Source: Paenibacillus amylolyticus
GTDB lineage: Bacteria > Bacillota > Bacilli > Paenibacillales > Paenibacillaceae
Assembly: GCF_003719335.1 (NCBI RefSeq)
Contig: NZ_RIAS01000008.1
Span: forward strand, 1 to 64,000
DNA: 64,000 bases
Direction: 5' to 3'
The notes below the pieces were generated by a model. That model did not search any database. It saw only the letters and a list, made by a program, of their open reading frames with translations, and had not been told where the DNA came from. The position numbers and the translations under genes are program-made. This document shows positions 46,738-57,486 of the stretch, in pieces; positions within the stretch are counted from its first letter, which is position 1; every line of letters starts with the position of its first letter.

Positions 46738-46797
46738 CAATCTAAATCTTACCTAACTAACCTAAGCAACTCTAACCTAAACAAATCTAACTAAACT
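46738..46797 (+). repeat. Degenerate CTAA-rich tract
   Basis: About 60 bases between the MFS stop codon and its terminator consist largely of imperfect CTAA / CCTAA / TCTAA units (for example CCTAACTAACCTAAG). No longer exact unit is seen. It may be simple sequence of no function. Confidence 0.6.
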
Positions 46798-48161
46798 CAT
46801 CCGGTAAAGGTAACATCCTTTCCATTTCCAGCCGCCCCAATGCCTTGCAACCGTTCCAACTCTTCTTGGTCGGCTGACTGAGCATCTTGCATTCCTTTCT
46901 GTACCTTCACGGTTAATAATACCGCAATGCCTGCTACAAAAAAGAAAATCAGCGACAGAATACCCCAGCGGGTCGAACCTGTAATCTGGCCCACGTAACC
47001 AAATACAAATGGCCCAAAGATCGAAGCGAATTTCCCTGTAATGTTTACAAATCCAAAATACTCACCGGTTCGTGCAGCCGGCATCAGATTGCTAAACAGG
47101 GAACGCGCCGTCGATTGGCTAATCCCCTGCACAACGCCAACCAATCCTGCGAGCAGATAAAAGTGAAGAGCTTGGGTCATAAAGTAACCAAGTATAACGA
47201 TACAAATATAGACACTTAAACTTACCAGTAACACCTGCTTTGCCCCCCATCGCTGCGCCCACGCACCCAGAAGCAGTGTACATGGAAAACCGATGAATTG
47301 CGTAATTAGCAGCGCCAACATCAAATCCGATGTGCCAATGCCAATGCTTGTCCCGTAGATTGTGGCCATCAGAATAATAGTATTAATGCCGTCATTGAAA
47401 AACCAGAATGCCACCAACATCCGAAGCAACTGTGGAAAACGCCGGATCTGCCCGAAGGTTTGCCGTAATCTGCGTACGCCAACCTTTGCATAACCTGTCA
47501 CGGATGAAGGCAACTCCGGCGAGGCTGGCCTTCTAGGTGCATAGCGGAAGATGGGAAGGGAGAACAGCAACCACCACAGCGAAACCGAAATAAATGCTAG
47601 TCGCGTACCTGCAAGTGTACTCGGCATGCCGAACCATCCCGGTTGCTGAATCATTAACAGATTGACTGCAAGCAGTAACCCCCCTCCGATATATCCGTAG
47701 GCATAACCTTTGGAGGATACCGTATCTCTTCGTTCTGCAGGAACTAAATCGGGTAACATTGCATCATAGAACGTATTTCCGCCGGCAAAGCCAATCGTGG
47801 TTAACACCAGCAGGGTAGACGCAAGCAACCAGTCTCCTTCTCCGATCACGCTGAATCCGAGCGTTGCCACAATCCCTGTGATTGCAAATACTCGCAGGAA
47901 TTCCCCTTTTCGTCCCGATAGATCAGCCAGTGTTCCTAGCAACGGGGTTAACAGCGCCACACACAACATTCCAATAGAGTGTGTATACGCAAGGTAAGAA
48001 GCTGCCGTATCCTTATCCAGTGTTGACGTAGCAACAGAAGCATAGAATACAGGAAGCACCGCCGCAAGCACGGTTGTTGCATAAGCTGAATTGGCCCAGT
48101 CATACATAATCCAGGCTTTTACTGCACGTTTATCCACACTTAATCCTTCCTTTACATGCAT
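46797..48161 (-). CDS. MFS permease of the UMF1 family
   Basis: The product has 454 residues and about twelve hydrophobic helices. Typical elements of the UMF1 (Atg22-like) branch are KAWIMYDWANSAYATTVLAAVLP at the N-terminus, PLLGTLADLSGRKGEFLR, TFYDAMLPDLVPAERRDTVS and SKGYAYGYIGGG. Its substrate is not known; related proteins are effluxers of amino acids or drugs. The ATG at 48161 is used; the MHVKEGLSVDKR start may be a few residues long. It stands upstream of the lasso operon in the same direction but has its own terminator, so it is probably not part of the cluster. Confidence 0.88.
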   Translation of the reverse strand: MHVKEGLSVDKRAVKAWIMYDWANSAYATTVLAAVLPVFYASVATSTLDKDTAASYLAYTHSIGMLCVALLTPLLGTLADLSGRKGEFLRVFAITGIVATLGFSVIGEGDWLLASTLLVLTTIGFAGGNTFYDAMLPDLVPAERRDTVSSKGYAYGYIGGGLLLAVNLLMIQQPGWFGMPSTLAGTRLAFISVSLWWLLFSLPIFRYAPRRPASPELPSSVTGYAKVGVRRLRQTFGQIRRFPQLLRMLVAFWFFNDGINTIILMATIYGTSIGIGTSDLMLALLITQFIGFPCTLLLGAWAQRWGAKQVLLVSLSVYICIVILGYFMTQALHFYLLAGLVGVVQGISQSTARSLFSNLMPAARTGEYFGFVNITGKFASIFGPFVFGYVGQITGSTRWGILSLIFFFVAGIAVLLTVKVQKGMQDAQSADQEELERLQGIGAAGNGKDVTFTG

Positions 48162-48393
48162 CAGGGTTCGATGCTCAGAATCAGACCTTTTTTCTATTGT
48201 AAAGGAAAGATATCACATATGTTCATGATTTTTGTAAAATCCAAACATGTACCCTGCTTCGGCCTCTCCTAAGCCAAGTGCAGCGTATTTCATTCATTTT
48301 AGTTGAGATCGCATCACATATCGTCCCCGCCCGTGAATATACTTAATTACCGACAGGCCAAACTGTGCCGCGTAATCAATGGGGGGTGCCTAC

Positions 48394-49560
48394 ATGTCAA
48401 ATTCACACCAGCCTTACTCGTTCGTCGTATCCCGGGAAGATTGGTCGCTTCACCGCAAAGGGTACCAGGACCAGCAGCGCCATCAGCAAAAGGTGAAAGA
48501 TGTCATTAAGCAAAATCTGCCTGATCTGATCACCGAAGAAAATATTATCATGTCCGATGGACAACAAATCATCAAGGTACCCATCCGGAGTCTGGATGAG
48601 TACCGCTTTGTGTATAACTACCAAAAGCAAAAGCATGTCGGTCAGGGGGACGGTGACAGCCAAGTTGGCGATGTCATTGGCCGTGATCCTGCATCACAGA
48701 AGCCAGGCAAAGGCGAAAAAGCTGGCGATCAACCGGGTCATGACATCGTGGAGGCTGAGGTCAGCATCGAGGAATTGGAAGATATTCTCTTCGCTGAACT
48801 GGAATTGCCGGATCTGAAACAAAAGGACAAAGATTTAATTGAGACACATACCGTGGTCTTCAACGATATCCGCAAAAAAGGCATGCAGTCCAACATCGAT
48901 AAGAAACGAACCATACTGGAGAACCTGCGCCGCAACGCAACAACAGGCAATCCAGGCATTCATCACATCAGTCCGGATGATCTCCGTTACAAGACGTGGG
49001 AAGACAAAATTATTCCACAGTCCAATGCGGTCATTATCGCCATGATGGATACATCCGGGTCGATGGGATCATTTGAAAAATATTGTGCCCGCAGCTTTTT
49101 CTTCTGGATGACGCGTTTCCTTCGTCGTCAGTACGAGAAAGTCGAAATTGTGTTTCTGGCTCACCACACGGAAGCCAAAGAAGTAACGGAAGAGGAGTTT
49201 TTCACTCGCGGCGAGAGCGGCGGTACGATCTGCTCCTCTGTATATATGAAAGCACTGGATATTATCGATAAGCGTTATCCGCCTTCCAGCTACAACATCT
49301 ACCCGTTCCATTTCTCGGATGGCGATAACCTAACCTCCGATAATGAGCGGTGTGTGAAGCTGATCGGCGAATTGATGAAGCGCAGCAACATGTTTGGTTA
49401 CGGTGAGGTGAACCAGTACAACCGCAGCAGCACACTCATGTCCGCCTATCGCCATATTAAAATGGATCAGTTTATGTATTACGTCATCAAAGAAAAAGGC
49501 GAAGTGTACAAAGCACTCCGCAGCTTTTTTCAAAAAAGAGAAGGAGGCAGCCTGGGATGA
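48394..49560 (+). CDS. yhbH: YhbH-type sporulation protein (DUF444)
   Basis: The product has 388 residues from the ATG at 48394 ([13 protein letters not shown]), with GGGGGGT upstream. It has the von Willebrand A-like DUF444 fold with the metal-ion site DTSGSMG and [52 protein letters not shown] and FHFSDGDNL. Between residues about 85-120 lies a Gly/Gln-rich hydrophilic linker. The family works with PrkA and SpoVR (YeaG-YeaH-YcgB in enterobacteria). It overlaps spoVR by 4 bases. Neither gene adjoins prkA here, which is about 9 kb away on the opposite strand. Confidence 0.94.
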   Translation: MSNSHQPYSFVVSREDWSLHRKGYQDQQRHQQKVKDVIKQNLPDLITEENIIMSDGQQIIKVPIRSLDEYRFVYNYQKQKHVGQGDGDSQVGDVIGRDPASQKPGKGEKAGDQPGHDIVEAEVSIEELEDILFAELELPDLKQKDKDLIETHTVVFNDIRKKGMQSNIDKKRTILENLRRNATTGNPGIHHISPDDLRYKTWEDKIIPQSNAVIIAMMDTSGSMGSFEKYCARSFFFWMTRFLRRQYEKVEIVFLAHHTEAKEVTEEEFFTRGESGGTICSSVYMKALDIIDKRYPPSSYNIYPFHFSDGDNLTSDNERCVKLIGELMKRSNMFGYGEVNQYNRSSTLMSAYRHIKMDQFMYYVIKEKGEVYKALRSFFQKREGGSLG

Positions 49561-50993
49561 CCGATGAGATCCGCGAACTGGAATACGCCATTGCTGAAAT
49601 TATGGAGATTGCCGATGGATTCGGCCTCGACTATTACCCGATGCGCTACGAGATCTGCCCGTCGGATATCATCTACACCTTTGGTGCTTACGGCATGCCA
49701 ACAAGGTTCAGCCACTGGAGCTTTGGCAAAACGTTTCACAAGATGAAAATGCAATATGATTTTGGCCTGAGCAAAATTTATGAACTCGTTATCAACTCCA
49801 ACCCCTGCTACGCCTTCCTGCTGGACGGCAACTCTCTGATTCAGAACAAATTAATCGTCGCTCACGTACTCGCACACTGCGACTTTTTCAAAAACAATGC
49901 CCGCTTCTCCAAATCCAATCGCAATATGGTCGAAAGTATGGCCGCCACGGCGGATCGGATCAGTAACTATGAGATGGAATATGGCACTGAAGCGGTTGAA
50001 GCCTTCATCGATGCAGTGATCGCTATTCAGGAGCATGTAGACCCACAGCTCATCAAACCGCGGCATCTAGACAAACAACGTTATATGGAGATGAAGATCC
50101 GCGAACAGCGTGGTGAAAAAGCGCCTAAACCGGAAGGTCAATATGACGACCTGTGGTCGCTCGATCATCTGCAGACCGAAGAAAAACCTACGGATAGTTT
50201 GCAGGTACATCATTTTCCACCGGAGCCGGAGAAGGATATTATGTGGTTCATCCAAGAGTTCTCCGAGGTGCTTACCGATTGGCAAAGGGATATTATGAGT
50301 ATGATGCGAGAGGAAATGCTCTATTTCTGGCCTCAGATGGAAACGAAAATCATGAACGAAGGCTGGGCTTCGTATTGGCATCAACGCATTATACGCGAAC
50401 TCGACCTGAGTAGTGAGGATACCATCGAATTTGCCAAGCTGAATTCTTCCGTCGTGCAGCCGTCCAAGCAAAGTTTGAACCCATATTACCTGGGACTGAA
50501 AATTTTTGAAGATATCGAACGCCGCTGGGATCACCCCACGCGCGAGGAACAGGAACGATGGGGACGTCAGCCTGGGCAGGGTCGGGCCAAAATGTTCGAG
50601 GTGCGCGAGTTCGACTCGGATACCTCGTTCATCCGTAACTACATGACCAAAAAGTTAACCGAGGATCTCGACCTCTACGTGTTCGAGAAAAAAGGCCCGG
50701 ACTGGAAAATCACCGACAAGTCCTGGGAAAATATCCGCGACCAGCTTGTATTTTCCCGCATTAACGGCGGCTCTCCGTATTTGGTCGTACAGGATGCAGA
50801 CTACCTGCGTACTGGCGAACTCGTGTTGAAGCATCAGTATGAGGGCATCGAGCTGGATCTGAAATACATGGAGCGCACGCTCCCGTATCTGTACCGTCTC
50901 TGGGGACGTACGGTGCACGTGGAGACCCGTGTGGAGGATAAACCGATCTGGTTCACCTATGACGGCAAAAAGCACCATCGCAAGTTTTTATAG
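49557..50993 (+). CDS. spoVR: Stage V sporulation protein SpoVR
   Basis: The product has 478 residues. Family segments are [96 protein letters not shown] and the His/Trp-rich [13 protein letters not shown]. In B. subtilis SpoVR affects spore cortex; the family acts together with the YhbH and PrkA type proteins, in starvation and sporulation. The ATG overlaps the yhbH stop by 4 bases, so the two are co-translated. Confidence 0.95.
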   Translation: MTDEIRELEYAIAEIMEIADGFGLDYYPMRYEICPSDIIYTFGAYGMPTRFSHWSFGKTFHKMKMQYDFGLSKIYELVINSNPCYAFLLDGNSLIQNKLIVAHVLAHCDFFKNNARFSKSNRNMVESMAATADRISNYEMEYGTEAVEAFIDAVIAIQEHVDPQLIKPRHLDKQRYMEMKIREQRGEKAPKPEGQYDDLWSLDHLQTEEKPTDSLQVHHFPPEPEKDIMWFIQEFSEVLTDWQRDIMSMMREEMLYFWPQMETKIMNEGWASYWHQRIIRELDLSSEDTIEFAKLNSSVVQPSKQSLNPYYLGLKIFEDIERRWDHPTREEQERWGRQPGQGRAKMFEVREFDSDTSFIRNYMTKKLTEDLDLYVFEKKGPDWKITDKSWENIRDQLVFSRINGGSPYLVVQDADYLRTGELVLKHQYEGIELDLKYMERTLPYLYRLWGRTVHVETRVEDKPIWFTYDGKKHHRKFL

Positions 50994-51030
50994 GCGGGAG
51001 TGACGAAGTTCGGATATATCATGAAAAACG

Positions 51031-51074
51031 AAAAAAGAGGCAAGTTCCAGATACTACTCAGGAACTTGCCTCTT
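51031..51074 (-). terminator. Terminator of the MHYT-GGDEF-EAL gene
   Basis: The arms AAGAGGCAAGTTCC and GGAACTTGCCTCTT are a perfect inverted repeat around AGATACTACTCA. On the minus strand TTTTTT follows, so it chiefly serves the minus-strand gene. It may also stop spoVR. Confidence 0.88.
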
Positions 51075-51080
51075 GGCCGT

Positions 51081-53564
51081 TTATACCGAATGAAACACCG
51101 TGTTACGTTCCCCCAGCAAACGCAGGGGTACAAAGAAATTGTTTTCCACTTCATTGGCTGGTAAGGGCCTGCTGAAATAGTAACCCTGAATCTCCCGACA
51201 ATCATTTTGCATCAAAATATCGAGCTGGCCTTTGGTCTCAATACCTTCTGCGATCACTTCCATCTTAAGATTCTGGGCCATCGAGATAATTGTGGCTACG
51301 ATCGCCTGATCGCTGTGGCTTTCGGTGATATCCGTAACAAACGAGCGGTCGATCTTGAGTTTGTGGATCGGGAAATGCTTCAGATAACTCAACGAGCTGT
51401 ATCCCGTACCAAAGTCGTCCAGACTGATCTTCACACCTAAAGCGGACAGCTCGTTTAGAATCGCCGTGGACACCGCTGCATCCATCATCATGCTCTCTGT
51501 AATTTCCAGTTCCAGATATTTGGCTTCCAGACCTGTCTCAGTTAAAGCATTCTGCACCTGCTCCACCAGATTCGACTGGTGAAATTGCTGGCTGGACAAG
51601 TTCACTGACACCGGGATCAGAGGCCCGCCGCTAGCGTGCCAAAGCTTCATCTGTCTGCAGGCTTCACGAATCGTCCAGTTACCAATATCATAGATCATGC
51701 CGGTCTCTTCGGCCAGCGGGATAAATACATCGGGTGCAAGCAGCCCTTTAAGCGGATGTTGCCAGCGAATCAGAGCCTCTACCCCGATCATTCGGCTGTC
51801 CAGCGTACGAATCTGCGGCTGATAGTACAGTACCATCTCATTACGCTCCAGTGCTTTCCTTAAATAACCTTCGAGCTCAATCCGTTCATAAAGTTCAGAG
51901 TCGAGCTGAGCCGTATAGAACTGGTAACCGTTCTTGCCATTTTTCTTGACTTCGTACATGGCGGAGTCCGCATGTTTAATCAAAGCATCTGTTCCTGCCC
52001 CATGTTCAGGGTACATGGCAATACCGATACTTGCTGTAACGTAAAAATCATTTTCCTTCAAACGATAAGGTTGCTTAATCGCTTCCACAATTTTTTCTGC
52101 AAGTCGAACCACTTGTTTCTCATCCGCTTGTTCTCCAGTGACTACCATTGTAAACTCATCCCCGCCCATTCGGGCTAGCGTAACATTAGAGTTTGCCTGA
52201 GGATGAGAAGCTTCAATTACGGTTACAATTCGGCTACTCACTTCTTTCAGAAACACATCCCCGATGGAATGTCCCAGAGAGTCATTAATCATCTTAAACC
52301 GGTCAATGTCCATGACCAGTACAGCAAACTTATGCTGTTTTTGTTCACAGACTTGTATCGTAGAAGCCAGCACTTCATCCAGCTTACGTCGATTAGGCAA
52401 CCCTGTAAGTGGATCATGCAGAGCTTGATGCCGAATATTTTGCTGTGCCTGGGTCTCTTCTGTAATATCTTTAATCAAGATATGGCTCCCGACATGGGTG
52501 TCATCAATGATGACTGGAATGACCGCAATACTCAGATCAAGAAGTTCATTTTGTGTATTTCTCATTTTCGCCATGTAATGCCGCTGTTGCAATTCCTGGT
52601 TGTCCCATGTGTGAGCGTTATCCTTACTCGAACACTGTACATTGATCTGCTCAATAATCTGATTAATTGGGCGGTCAATCACCCTTTTCTCAGGATATCC
52701 AGTAATTGTAGTGACTACAGCGTTAATGCCTTTAATGATACCTTCGCGATCCACGGAAACGATGGCATCCGAATGATTATGATACAGGGCATGATACCAC
52801 TGTTCATTTTCACGAATACGTTGATCTTTCTGGATCATCCGTTGATTGATGAAATTACCGAATAATGTGAGACCAATTGTCACAAACGTTCCCGCTGCAA
52901 TGAGGTAAGCAAGAACCTCTGACTCCACCTGCCTGTTTAAACTCTCAGGTATTACTTGAGCTTGATAAAAATGGGCTGCTGCCATTCCGGTGTAATGCAT
53001 ACCTGCAATCGCCAATCCCATGATCAGTCCGCTGCCTATTTTGTAGATCCAGTGATATTTAGATTCCGGACGATTGAAATAAAACATTAGCCACAGCGCC
53101 GCATAGGAAGCAAGAGCCGCAATCAGAACGGATAACACTACAAGAGTCGGCTCGTAGGTAATCGGAACCGACATTGCCGCCATCCCCACATAATGCATAG
53201 AGGTGATACCTGCAGTCATCAGTAATCCGGCAAAAACAAGTTTGCTAATTCGGTTGGACGGGCGACCTGCGAATTCCAATGCTACCCCCGACGCGGAAAT
53301 AGCTAACAAAACGGACAAGATCACCTTATCCATGGAATAGGAAACGTGCATAGGCAGCACAAAAGCGATCATGCCAACAAAGTGCATCGACCAGATACCC
53401 AGTCCCATAGAGATCGCCCCACAAGCAACCCACCAGTGACGTGCCCTTCCGCTCGTCAAAGATACACGGCCTGCAAGATCAAGTGCTGCATAAGAGGCTA
53501 ACGACGCAATGAAATAGGATAAAATAACAAGTTGTAGATTGTACGTGCCATGTATGTGCTCCAC
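51081..53564 (-). CDS. MHYT-PAS-GGDEF-EAL cyclic-di-GMP turnover protein
   Basis: The product has 827 residues. Seven predicted helices in the first 250 residues carry three MHYT-type motifs (MHFVGMIAF, MHYVGMAAM, MHYTGMAAA), thought to bind copper and sense oxygen, CO or NO. A PAS domain follows (about 260-380, SDAIVSVDREGIIKGIN), then GGDEF (LARMGGDEFTMV, with no RxxD inhibitory site just upstream) and EAL (GVEALIRWQHP, LDDFGTGYSSLSYL, KIDRSFV). Both catalytic signatures are intact; the net activity cannot be told from sequence. The ATG at 53564 follows a leader that contains a terminator-like hairpin. It belongs to the same signal system as the two HD-GYP proteins in the window. Confidence 0.92.
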   Translation of the reverse strand: MEHIHGTYNLQLVILSYFIASLASYAALDLAGRVSLTSGRARHWWVACGAISMGLGIWSMHFVGMIAFVLPMHVSYSMDKVILSVLLAISASGVALEFAGRPSNRISKLVFAGLLMTAGITSMHYVGMAAMSVPITYEPTLVVLSVLIAALASYAALWLMFYFNRPESKYHWIYKIGSGLIMGLAIAGMHYTGMAAAHFYQAQVIPESLNRQVESEVLAYLIAAGTFVTIGLTLFGNFINQRMIQKDQRIRENEQWYHALYHNHSDAIVSVDREGIIKGINAVVTTITGYPEKRVIDRPINQIIEQINVQCSSKDNAHTWDNQELQQRHYMAKMRNTQNELLDLSIAVIPVIIDDTHVGSHILIKDITEETQAQQNIRHQALHDPLTGLPNRRKLDEVLASTIQVCEQKQHKFAVLVMDIDRFKMINDSLGHSIGDVFLKEVSSRIVTVIEASHPQANSNVTLARMGGDEFTMVVTGEQADEKQVVRLAEKIVEAIKQPYRLKENDFYVTASIGIAMYPEHGAGTDALIKHADSAMYEVKKNGKNGYQFYTAQLDSELYERIELEGYLRKALERNEMVLYYQPQIRTLDSRMIGVEALIRWQHPLKGLLAPDVFIPLAEETGMIYDIGNWTIREACRQMKLWHASGGPLIPVSVNLSSQQFHQSNLVEQVQNALTETGLEAKYLELEITESMMMDAAVSTAILNELSALGVKISLDDFGTGYSSLSYLKHFPIHKLKIDRSFVTDITESHSDQAIVATIISMAQNLKMEVIAEGIETKGQLDILMQNDCREIQGYYFSRPLPANEVENNFFVPLRLLGERNTVFHSV

Positions 53565-53611
53565 TCACTCTGTCCTTTCAGCCGGGTAATGCTCATATGT
53601 ATGTTGAATGT

Positions 53612-53651
53612 AAAAAAAGAAGCGAGTGCGCTGCCTGGATGACAGGCACTC
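53612..53651 (-). terminator. Terminator-like hairpin in the leader of the MHYT gene
   Basis: On the minus strand the stem has an outer GAGT/ACTC and an inner GCCTG/CAGGC pairing, with an asymmetric bulge, and ends in CTTCTTTTTTT. It lies about 48 bases before the MHYT gene start and about 205 bases after the xylanase stop, so it could be the xylanase terminator or an expression platform in the leader. Confidence 0.7.
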
Positions 53652-53856
53652 CCTCCTTAGCATTTGACTTTGCGACTAGCGACTTAGTCATAAACCGATT
53701 GGCATACAATGAAACCCGCTAATGATGAATGTTTATAGTCTAAACGTCCCAGCTCTGAAAATCAACACTTATTTCCAGAAGCACAGCGCATTTCACCCTG
53801 GTCACTTATTTGTTACACTTCATTAAACATCCTGATCTAAAGCTTGATCAGTAATT

Positions 53857-56800
53857 CTACTTCTTCATCAGTAGCAGACTACCGAATCCGGACGTATCGC
53901 GGTACGAATTGCCTGAAGGATCACTCCACATGAAGACACTGCTACGTTTCCCATCCCCAGCACCGTCATCATTCACCTGTAGATCGAATCCAATCCATTT
54001 ATTTTGCTTAGCGTTAACATTCTCCAGCGGAATAGCTGCCTCCACCACATATCCATCCTTCGTCTTACGTGCACTTGATTTGAACAACTCTTTACGGGCA
54101 TTACCCCCGAACGAAGTTTCATTATCGAAATTAACTCGATACTGGGCATCATCGTCCTCATAACTACTCGTTTGATTTTTATTCAGATCAATGAATAGCT
54201 CAATGGAATCTTGTTCATGTGCATTAGCACTTTTTTTACTGAGCAAAGGATCTTTGACATCAGCAAGTACGTAAAGATACTTTTCATCCCACAGCAACTT
54301 CGCCTTGGCCTTAGCACCGGCATCTCCTGCAACCTTAACATCCGTTGTGATGGTCACTGCTTTTTTCCATAGCTTATCTTCCTTACCATCTACAACAGGA
54401 GTTCCATATGAAACTTTGACTTGTTTTAATGCAGGACCTAACTTAAGTTTGCCCCGACTTTCCTTTTTCTGCGGTTGCTGATTATTCGTATCGTTCCAGA
54501 CAATAACGGAAGTTTTATGGTTAGGCTGTTTATCCGTAATGCGGAAATCCAGAGATAACACCTTGCCTTCCGCTAGATCAGCTGCGGAGAACGGCAGTGA
54601 TGCATAGACAACATATCCCGATTTATTCTCCTTCACTTGGTACAGCTTCTGATCTTTGCCTTTGCCGCCATCCCGATGAAAGACATATTGTCCATCTTCC
54701 GGTGTCGGGTTTTTCTTGCTCGTTGCCAAATCTTCCGGGCTGACAAACACCTCTACCTGGTCGCCTTTCAGACGTGTGGCGTCTTTGACTTCAATGCGCA
54801 GGTTCAGTTTTTTCCCATCCCATAATGTTTTCACTTGACCTGTAGTCCCTGCTGTGCCTTCGATTACATGTGAAACCGGTTTGGCCTGAACAGCTCCCCA
54901 GATAATATCTTCCTGCCCTTTACCATCTGGCAAAGATACTTTGGATTGTGCGGCCGTCCATTCATTTCGATATACAGGCAAGGAGGCCGGGTCAACTAGC
55001 GCCCAGTAAGCAGGTTTGGCTTTCAATTTACGGTCAAACAGCAGCGGTGCATCCTTTCTGCCTTTGACTGGGAAATCATCCAGCCATGTGCCGTCATCAG
55101 CAAGTCCCCATAACGTCACACTGTCCATAACACCACGATCATCAAACTCCTTGAACAGATCAAACAACGCACGGTAACGATAAGCCTGCTCCAGCATCAT
55201 CTCATCCGTTACAGGTTTCTCCTGCTCCGAGTTCCCTGAATAGATCGACATATCCAGCTCTGTTACTTGAATGTGAACCCCCAGAGCAACCGCCCGGTTG
55301 AACGCTTCGCGAATTTGTTTTACATCCGGTCCGTACATCGACACATGCATTTGAAAACCGATGGCATCAATCGGTGTACCTTTAGCAAGCAATTTCTCCA
55401 CAAGTTTAACCATGTCGTTCATTTTGCTGACACTGCCTTCAATACCGTAATCATTGATCACCAGTACCGCGTCAGGATCAGCCTCGCGTGCATAACGGAA
55501 AGCCAGTTCAATATAATCACTGTCATCTCCGTCGCCGTCTACATCGCCAATGATATCCCGCCATTTCGAATTGCTCGCCTGATCACGCAGACCACCGCCA
55601 TCCGAGATGACTTCATTGACAACATCCCACGTATGCACTTTGCCCTTGTAACGGCTCACAATCGTTTGAATATGTGTTTTCATACGTTTCAGAAGTTGCT
55701 CACGCGTAGCCGGCTTTGATGGATCATTTGGATCGGTAAAGAACCAATCCGGCACTTGACTGTGCCAGAGCAATGTATGACCTCTGACCTCCATATTGTT
55801 CGCTGCAGCAAAGTTAACGAGCCGGTCTGCTTCAGACCAGACGAAATTGCCCTCCGTCGGCTGCATGGCATCCATTTTCATGAAGTTGCCCGCAGTAATA
55901 CTTTTAAAATGTTTCTTAAGCAGATCCGAGTGCGGATCTTGTGGATCTAAAGCCGTTTGGTCAATCGCTGCGCCAAGAGCATAAGATGTACCCAGCGTTT
56001 TTGCCAAATCCGGGATATCCTTCTCAATTGCGATCGCTTCCGTCGCTGTAATCTGAACATCATCAATGTAGAACGGAATCGTGTCTGTCTCTGTCACTTC
56101 AGAAGACTGCTTCCACGGTGTCTCGGCGTATATCCGCAATCCGCTTACACCCGTGCTTTCTGCTGGCACGATGATATCCGCTTCGATCTTCTTCCACTGG
56201 CCTTTATTCAGCGTGGTGGAAGCAAATGTCGCATATTCCAGCTTGGTTGCGTCACCATTAAATTCCTTCTCCAATGAGCCGTTGATCACCTGTGTTGCAG
56301 GCCCTTCATCATACATCGCCCAGAAGGAGACATGAACTGTACTTCCCTTTTGCAAGTAAGGCAGCACCTCTACCAGCGGTCCATGATAGGTTTCCGTTCG
56401 GGATGAGGTTTTCAAACTGCGGTTACTATTGTGTCCGAAGCCGCTGACTACCTCCAGCTTTTCAGTACCGCGAGGCTTCCATTTTCCGATATTCCCATCT
56501 TCAAAATCAGCGTTAAACAAAGCTTTGCCCGGTTCTCCCGGTTCACCTGGATTCTCTGGAGCAGGTTTAACAAGCCGGATCTGGAACTCGTCTAACAAAT
56601 AAGCAGCTGTTGCATCCGTGCTCTCCAAATACAGTTGCGGGCCACTGCCTTGTTCATAACTATATTGCCCTTGCAGCTTCACCCATTTCTGATCGGTTAC
56701 TTGCTCGGCTGCGTTAACCTGATCATATTGTGCATCCCCGTTGCCATCACGGCGCTCCACGGTGAATTTCAGATTAGCCGGTGCTGAACCTGCAACCAGT

Positions 56801-57117
56801 TTCACATAACCAGATATTTCAACGACAGCATTCTTGTTCACCACATCCGACAATGAAAGTGAAGGTCCATTCCAGGCTTCCGTACGTCCCGTTGTTTTCA
56901 GGGAACGTGTACCTTGGTAAGCCTGATCTCCAGTCACGTCAACCGTCACTCCACCCCGTGCTGTCCAGCCTTGAGTCGTGCCATCCTCGAACGAATGCGA
57001 CAACAAAATGTCGCCTGCATTTGCTGCGCTTGCCTTCTGTTCTCCTGCTCCGATCCCTGGCAACAAACTAAAGATCAGAGTTGCTGCCAAGCATAACCTC
57101 AACCATTTTCCCCGCAC
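53857..57117 (-). CDS. Secreted GH10 xylanase with CBM22 and CBM9-like modules
   Basis: The product has 1086 residues. Signal peptide 1-32 is followed by two CBM22-type modules (about 35-180 and 200-355, e.g. FEDGTTQGWTARGG and FEDGNIGKWKPRG). The GH10 catalytic domain (about 370-705) has the acid/base Glu in VHTWDVVNEVI and the nucleophile Glu in IQVTELDMSIY; other marks are FMKMDAMQPTEG and HTLLWHSQVPDWF. Two CBM9-type modules close the protein (about 715-890 and 895-1086). It would degrade xylan outside the cell. No SLH or sortase signal is present. It is transcribed in the same direction as the upstream LacI gene; a cre-like palindrome lies 215 bases upstream of the ATG. Confidence 0.95.
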   Translation of the reverse strand: MRGKWLRLCLAATLIFSLLPGIGAGEQKASAANAGDILLSHSFEDGTTQGWTARGGVTVDVTGDQAYQGTRSLKTTGRTEAWNGPSLSLSDVVNKNAVVEISGYVKLVAGSAPANLKFTVERRDGNGDAQYDQVNAAEQVTDQKWVKLQGQYSYEQGSGPQLYLESTDATAAYLLDEFQIRLVKPAPENPGEPGEPGKALFNADFEDGNIGKWKPRGTEKLEVVSGFGHNSNRSLKTSSRTETYHGPLVEVLPYLQKGSTVHVSFWAMYDEGPATQVINGSLEKEFNGDATKLEYATFASTTLNKGQWKKIEADIIVPAESTGVSGLRIYAETPWKQSSEVTETDTIPFYIDDVQITATEAIAIEKDIPDLAKTLGTSYALGAAIDQTALDPQDPHSDLLKKHFKSITAGNFMKMDAMQPTEGNFVWSEADRLVNFAAANNMEVRGHTLLWHSQVPDWFFTDPNDPSKPATREQLLKRMKTHIQTIVSRYKGKVHTWDVVNEVISDGGGLRDQASNSKWRDIIGDVDGDGDDSDYIELAFRYAREADPDAVLVINDYGIEGSVSKMNDMVKLVEKLLAKGTPIDAIGFQMHVSMYGPDVKQIREAFNRAVALGVHIQVTELDMSIYSGNSEQEKPVTDEMMLEQAYRYRALFDLFKEFDDRGVMDSVTLWGLADDGTWLDDFPVKGRKDAPLLFDRKLKAKPAYWALVDPASLPVYRNEWTAAQSKVSLPDGKGQEDIIWGAVQAKPVSHVIEGTAGTTGQVKTLWDGKKLNLRIEVKDATRLKGDQVEVFVSPEDLATSKKNPTPEDGQYVFHRDGGKGKDQKLYQVKENKSGYVVYASLPFSAADLAEGKVLSLDFRITDKQPNHKTSVIVWNDTNNQQPQKKESRGKLKLGPALKQVKVSYGTPVVDGKEDKLWKKAVTITTDVKVAGDAGAKAKAKLLWDEKYLYVLADVKDPLLSKKSANAHEQDSIELFIDLNKNQTSSYEDDDAQYRVNFDNETSFGGNARKELFKSSARKTKDGYVVEAAIPLENVNAKQNKWIGFDLQVNDDGAGDGKRSSVFMWSDPSGNSYRDTSGFGSLLLMKK

Positions 57118-57486
57118 GTCAATTCCTCCTTGTGAATTTCGTCATCCATCCTGTAACGCGGTCAAACATCGGGCATTTCACAACACACTTCTGCATGCAT
57201 GGACTTCCTCTGCTGGTCTGTCAACTGGCAACATATTACGTCGCACGGATGGAATCAGGAACTTCAATGCACGGTTCTTAACCTCCTCAAGTGAGCCTGA
57301 TTACGCCCTTGGGAACCTGCTTTACTTTCTAAGTAAGCGGTTACATTATCAAATTTATGTCATGGTGCCTTTTACTGTAAATATGGAAATTTAGTGTCCA
57401 CCCCCCTCTTTTTATACTTATGATCACCGTCCATGCCTTTCGTACTGCAATATTAACGTATTATTCAATAACAAAAAAAGCACAGC
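57118..57486. other. Xylanase upstream region
   Basis: This 369-base gap has no gene. On the right it holds the terminator of the LacI-family gene; in the middle, the cre-like palindrome at 57332-57345. A T/A-rich stretch (57345-57420) contains promoter-like pieces (GATAAT on the minus strand next to the palindrome), but I cannot assign a -35 with confidence. Confidence 0.5.
57332..57345 (-). promoter_or_regulatory. cre/LacI-type operator upstream of the xylanase
   Basis: The plus strand reads AGTAAGCGGTTACA, 13 of 14 to the catabolite-response form TGTAAnCGnTTACA, with symmetric half sites GTAA and TTAC. CcpA or the adjacent LacI-family protein could bind here. Confidence 0.6.

Noticed and set aside
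46738..46797. Telomere-like CTAACC repeats
   Set aside because: The units are irregular and the tract is only about 60 bases within a normal intergenic region; no end structure or hairpin is seen.
46797..48161. MFS permease as a second exporter of the lasso peptide
   Set aside because: It has its own terminator before the lasso promoter and belongs to the UMF1 family, which is not linked to lasso clusters.
52203..52865. Plus-strand open frame of 220 codons opposite the MHYT-GGDEF-EAL gene
   Set aside because: It is fully inside the conserved GGDEF and PAS coding region on the other strand and lacks a start site.
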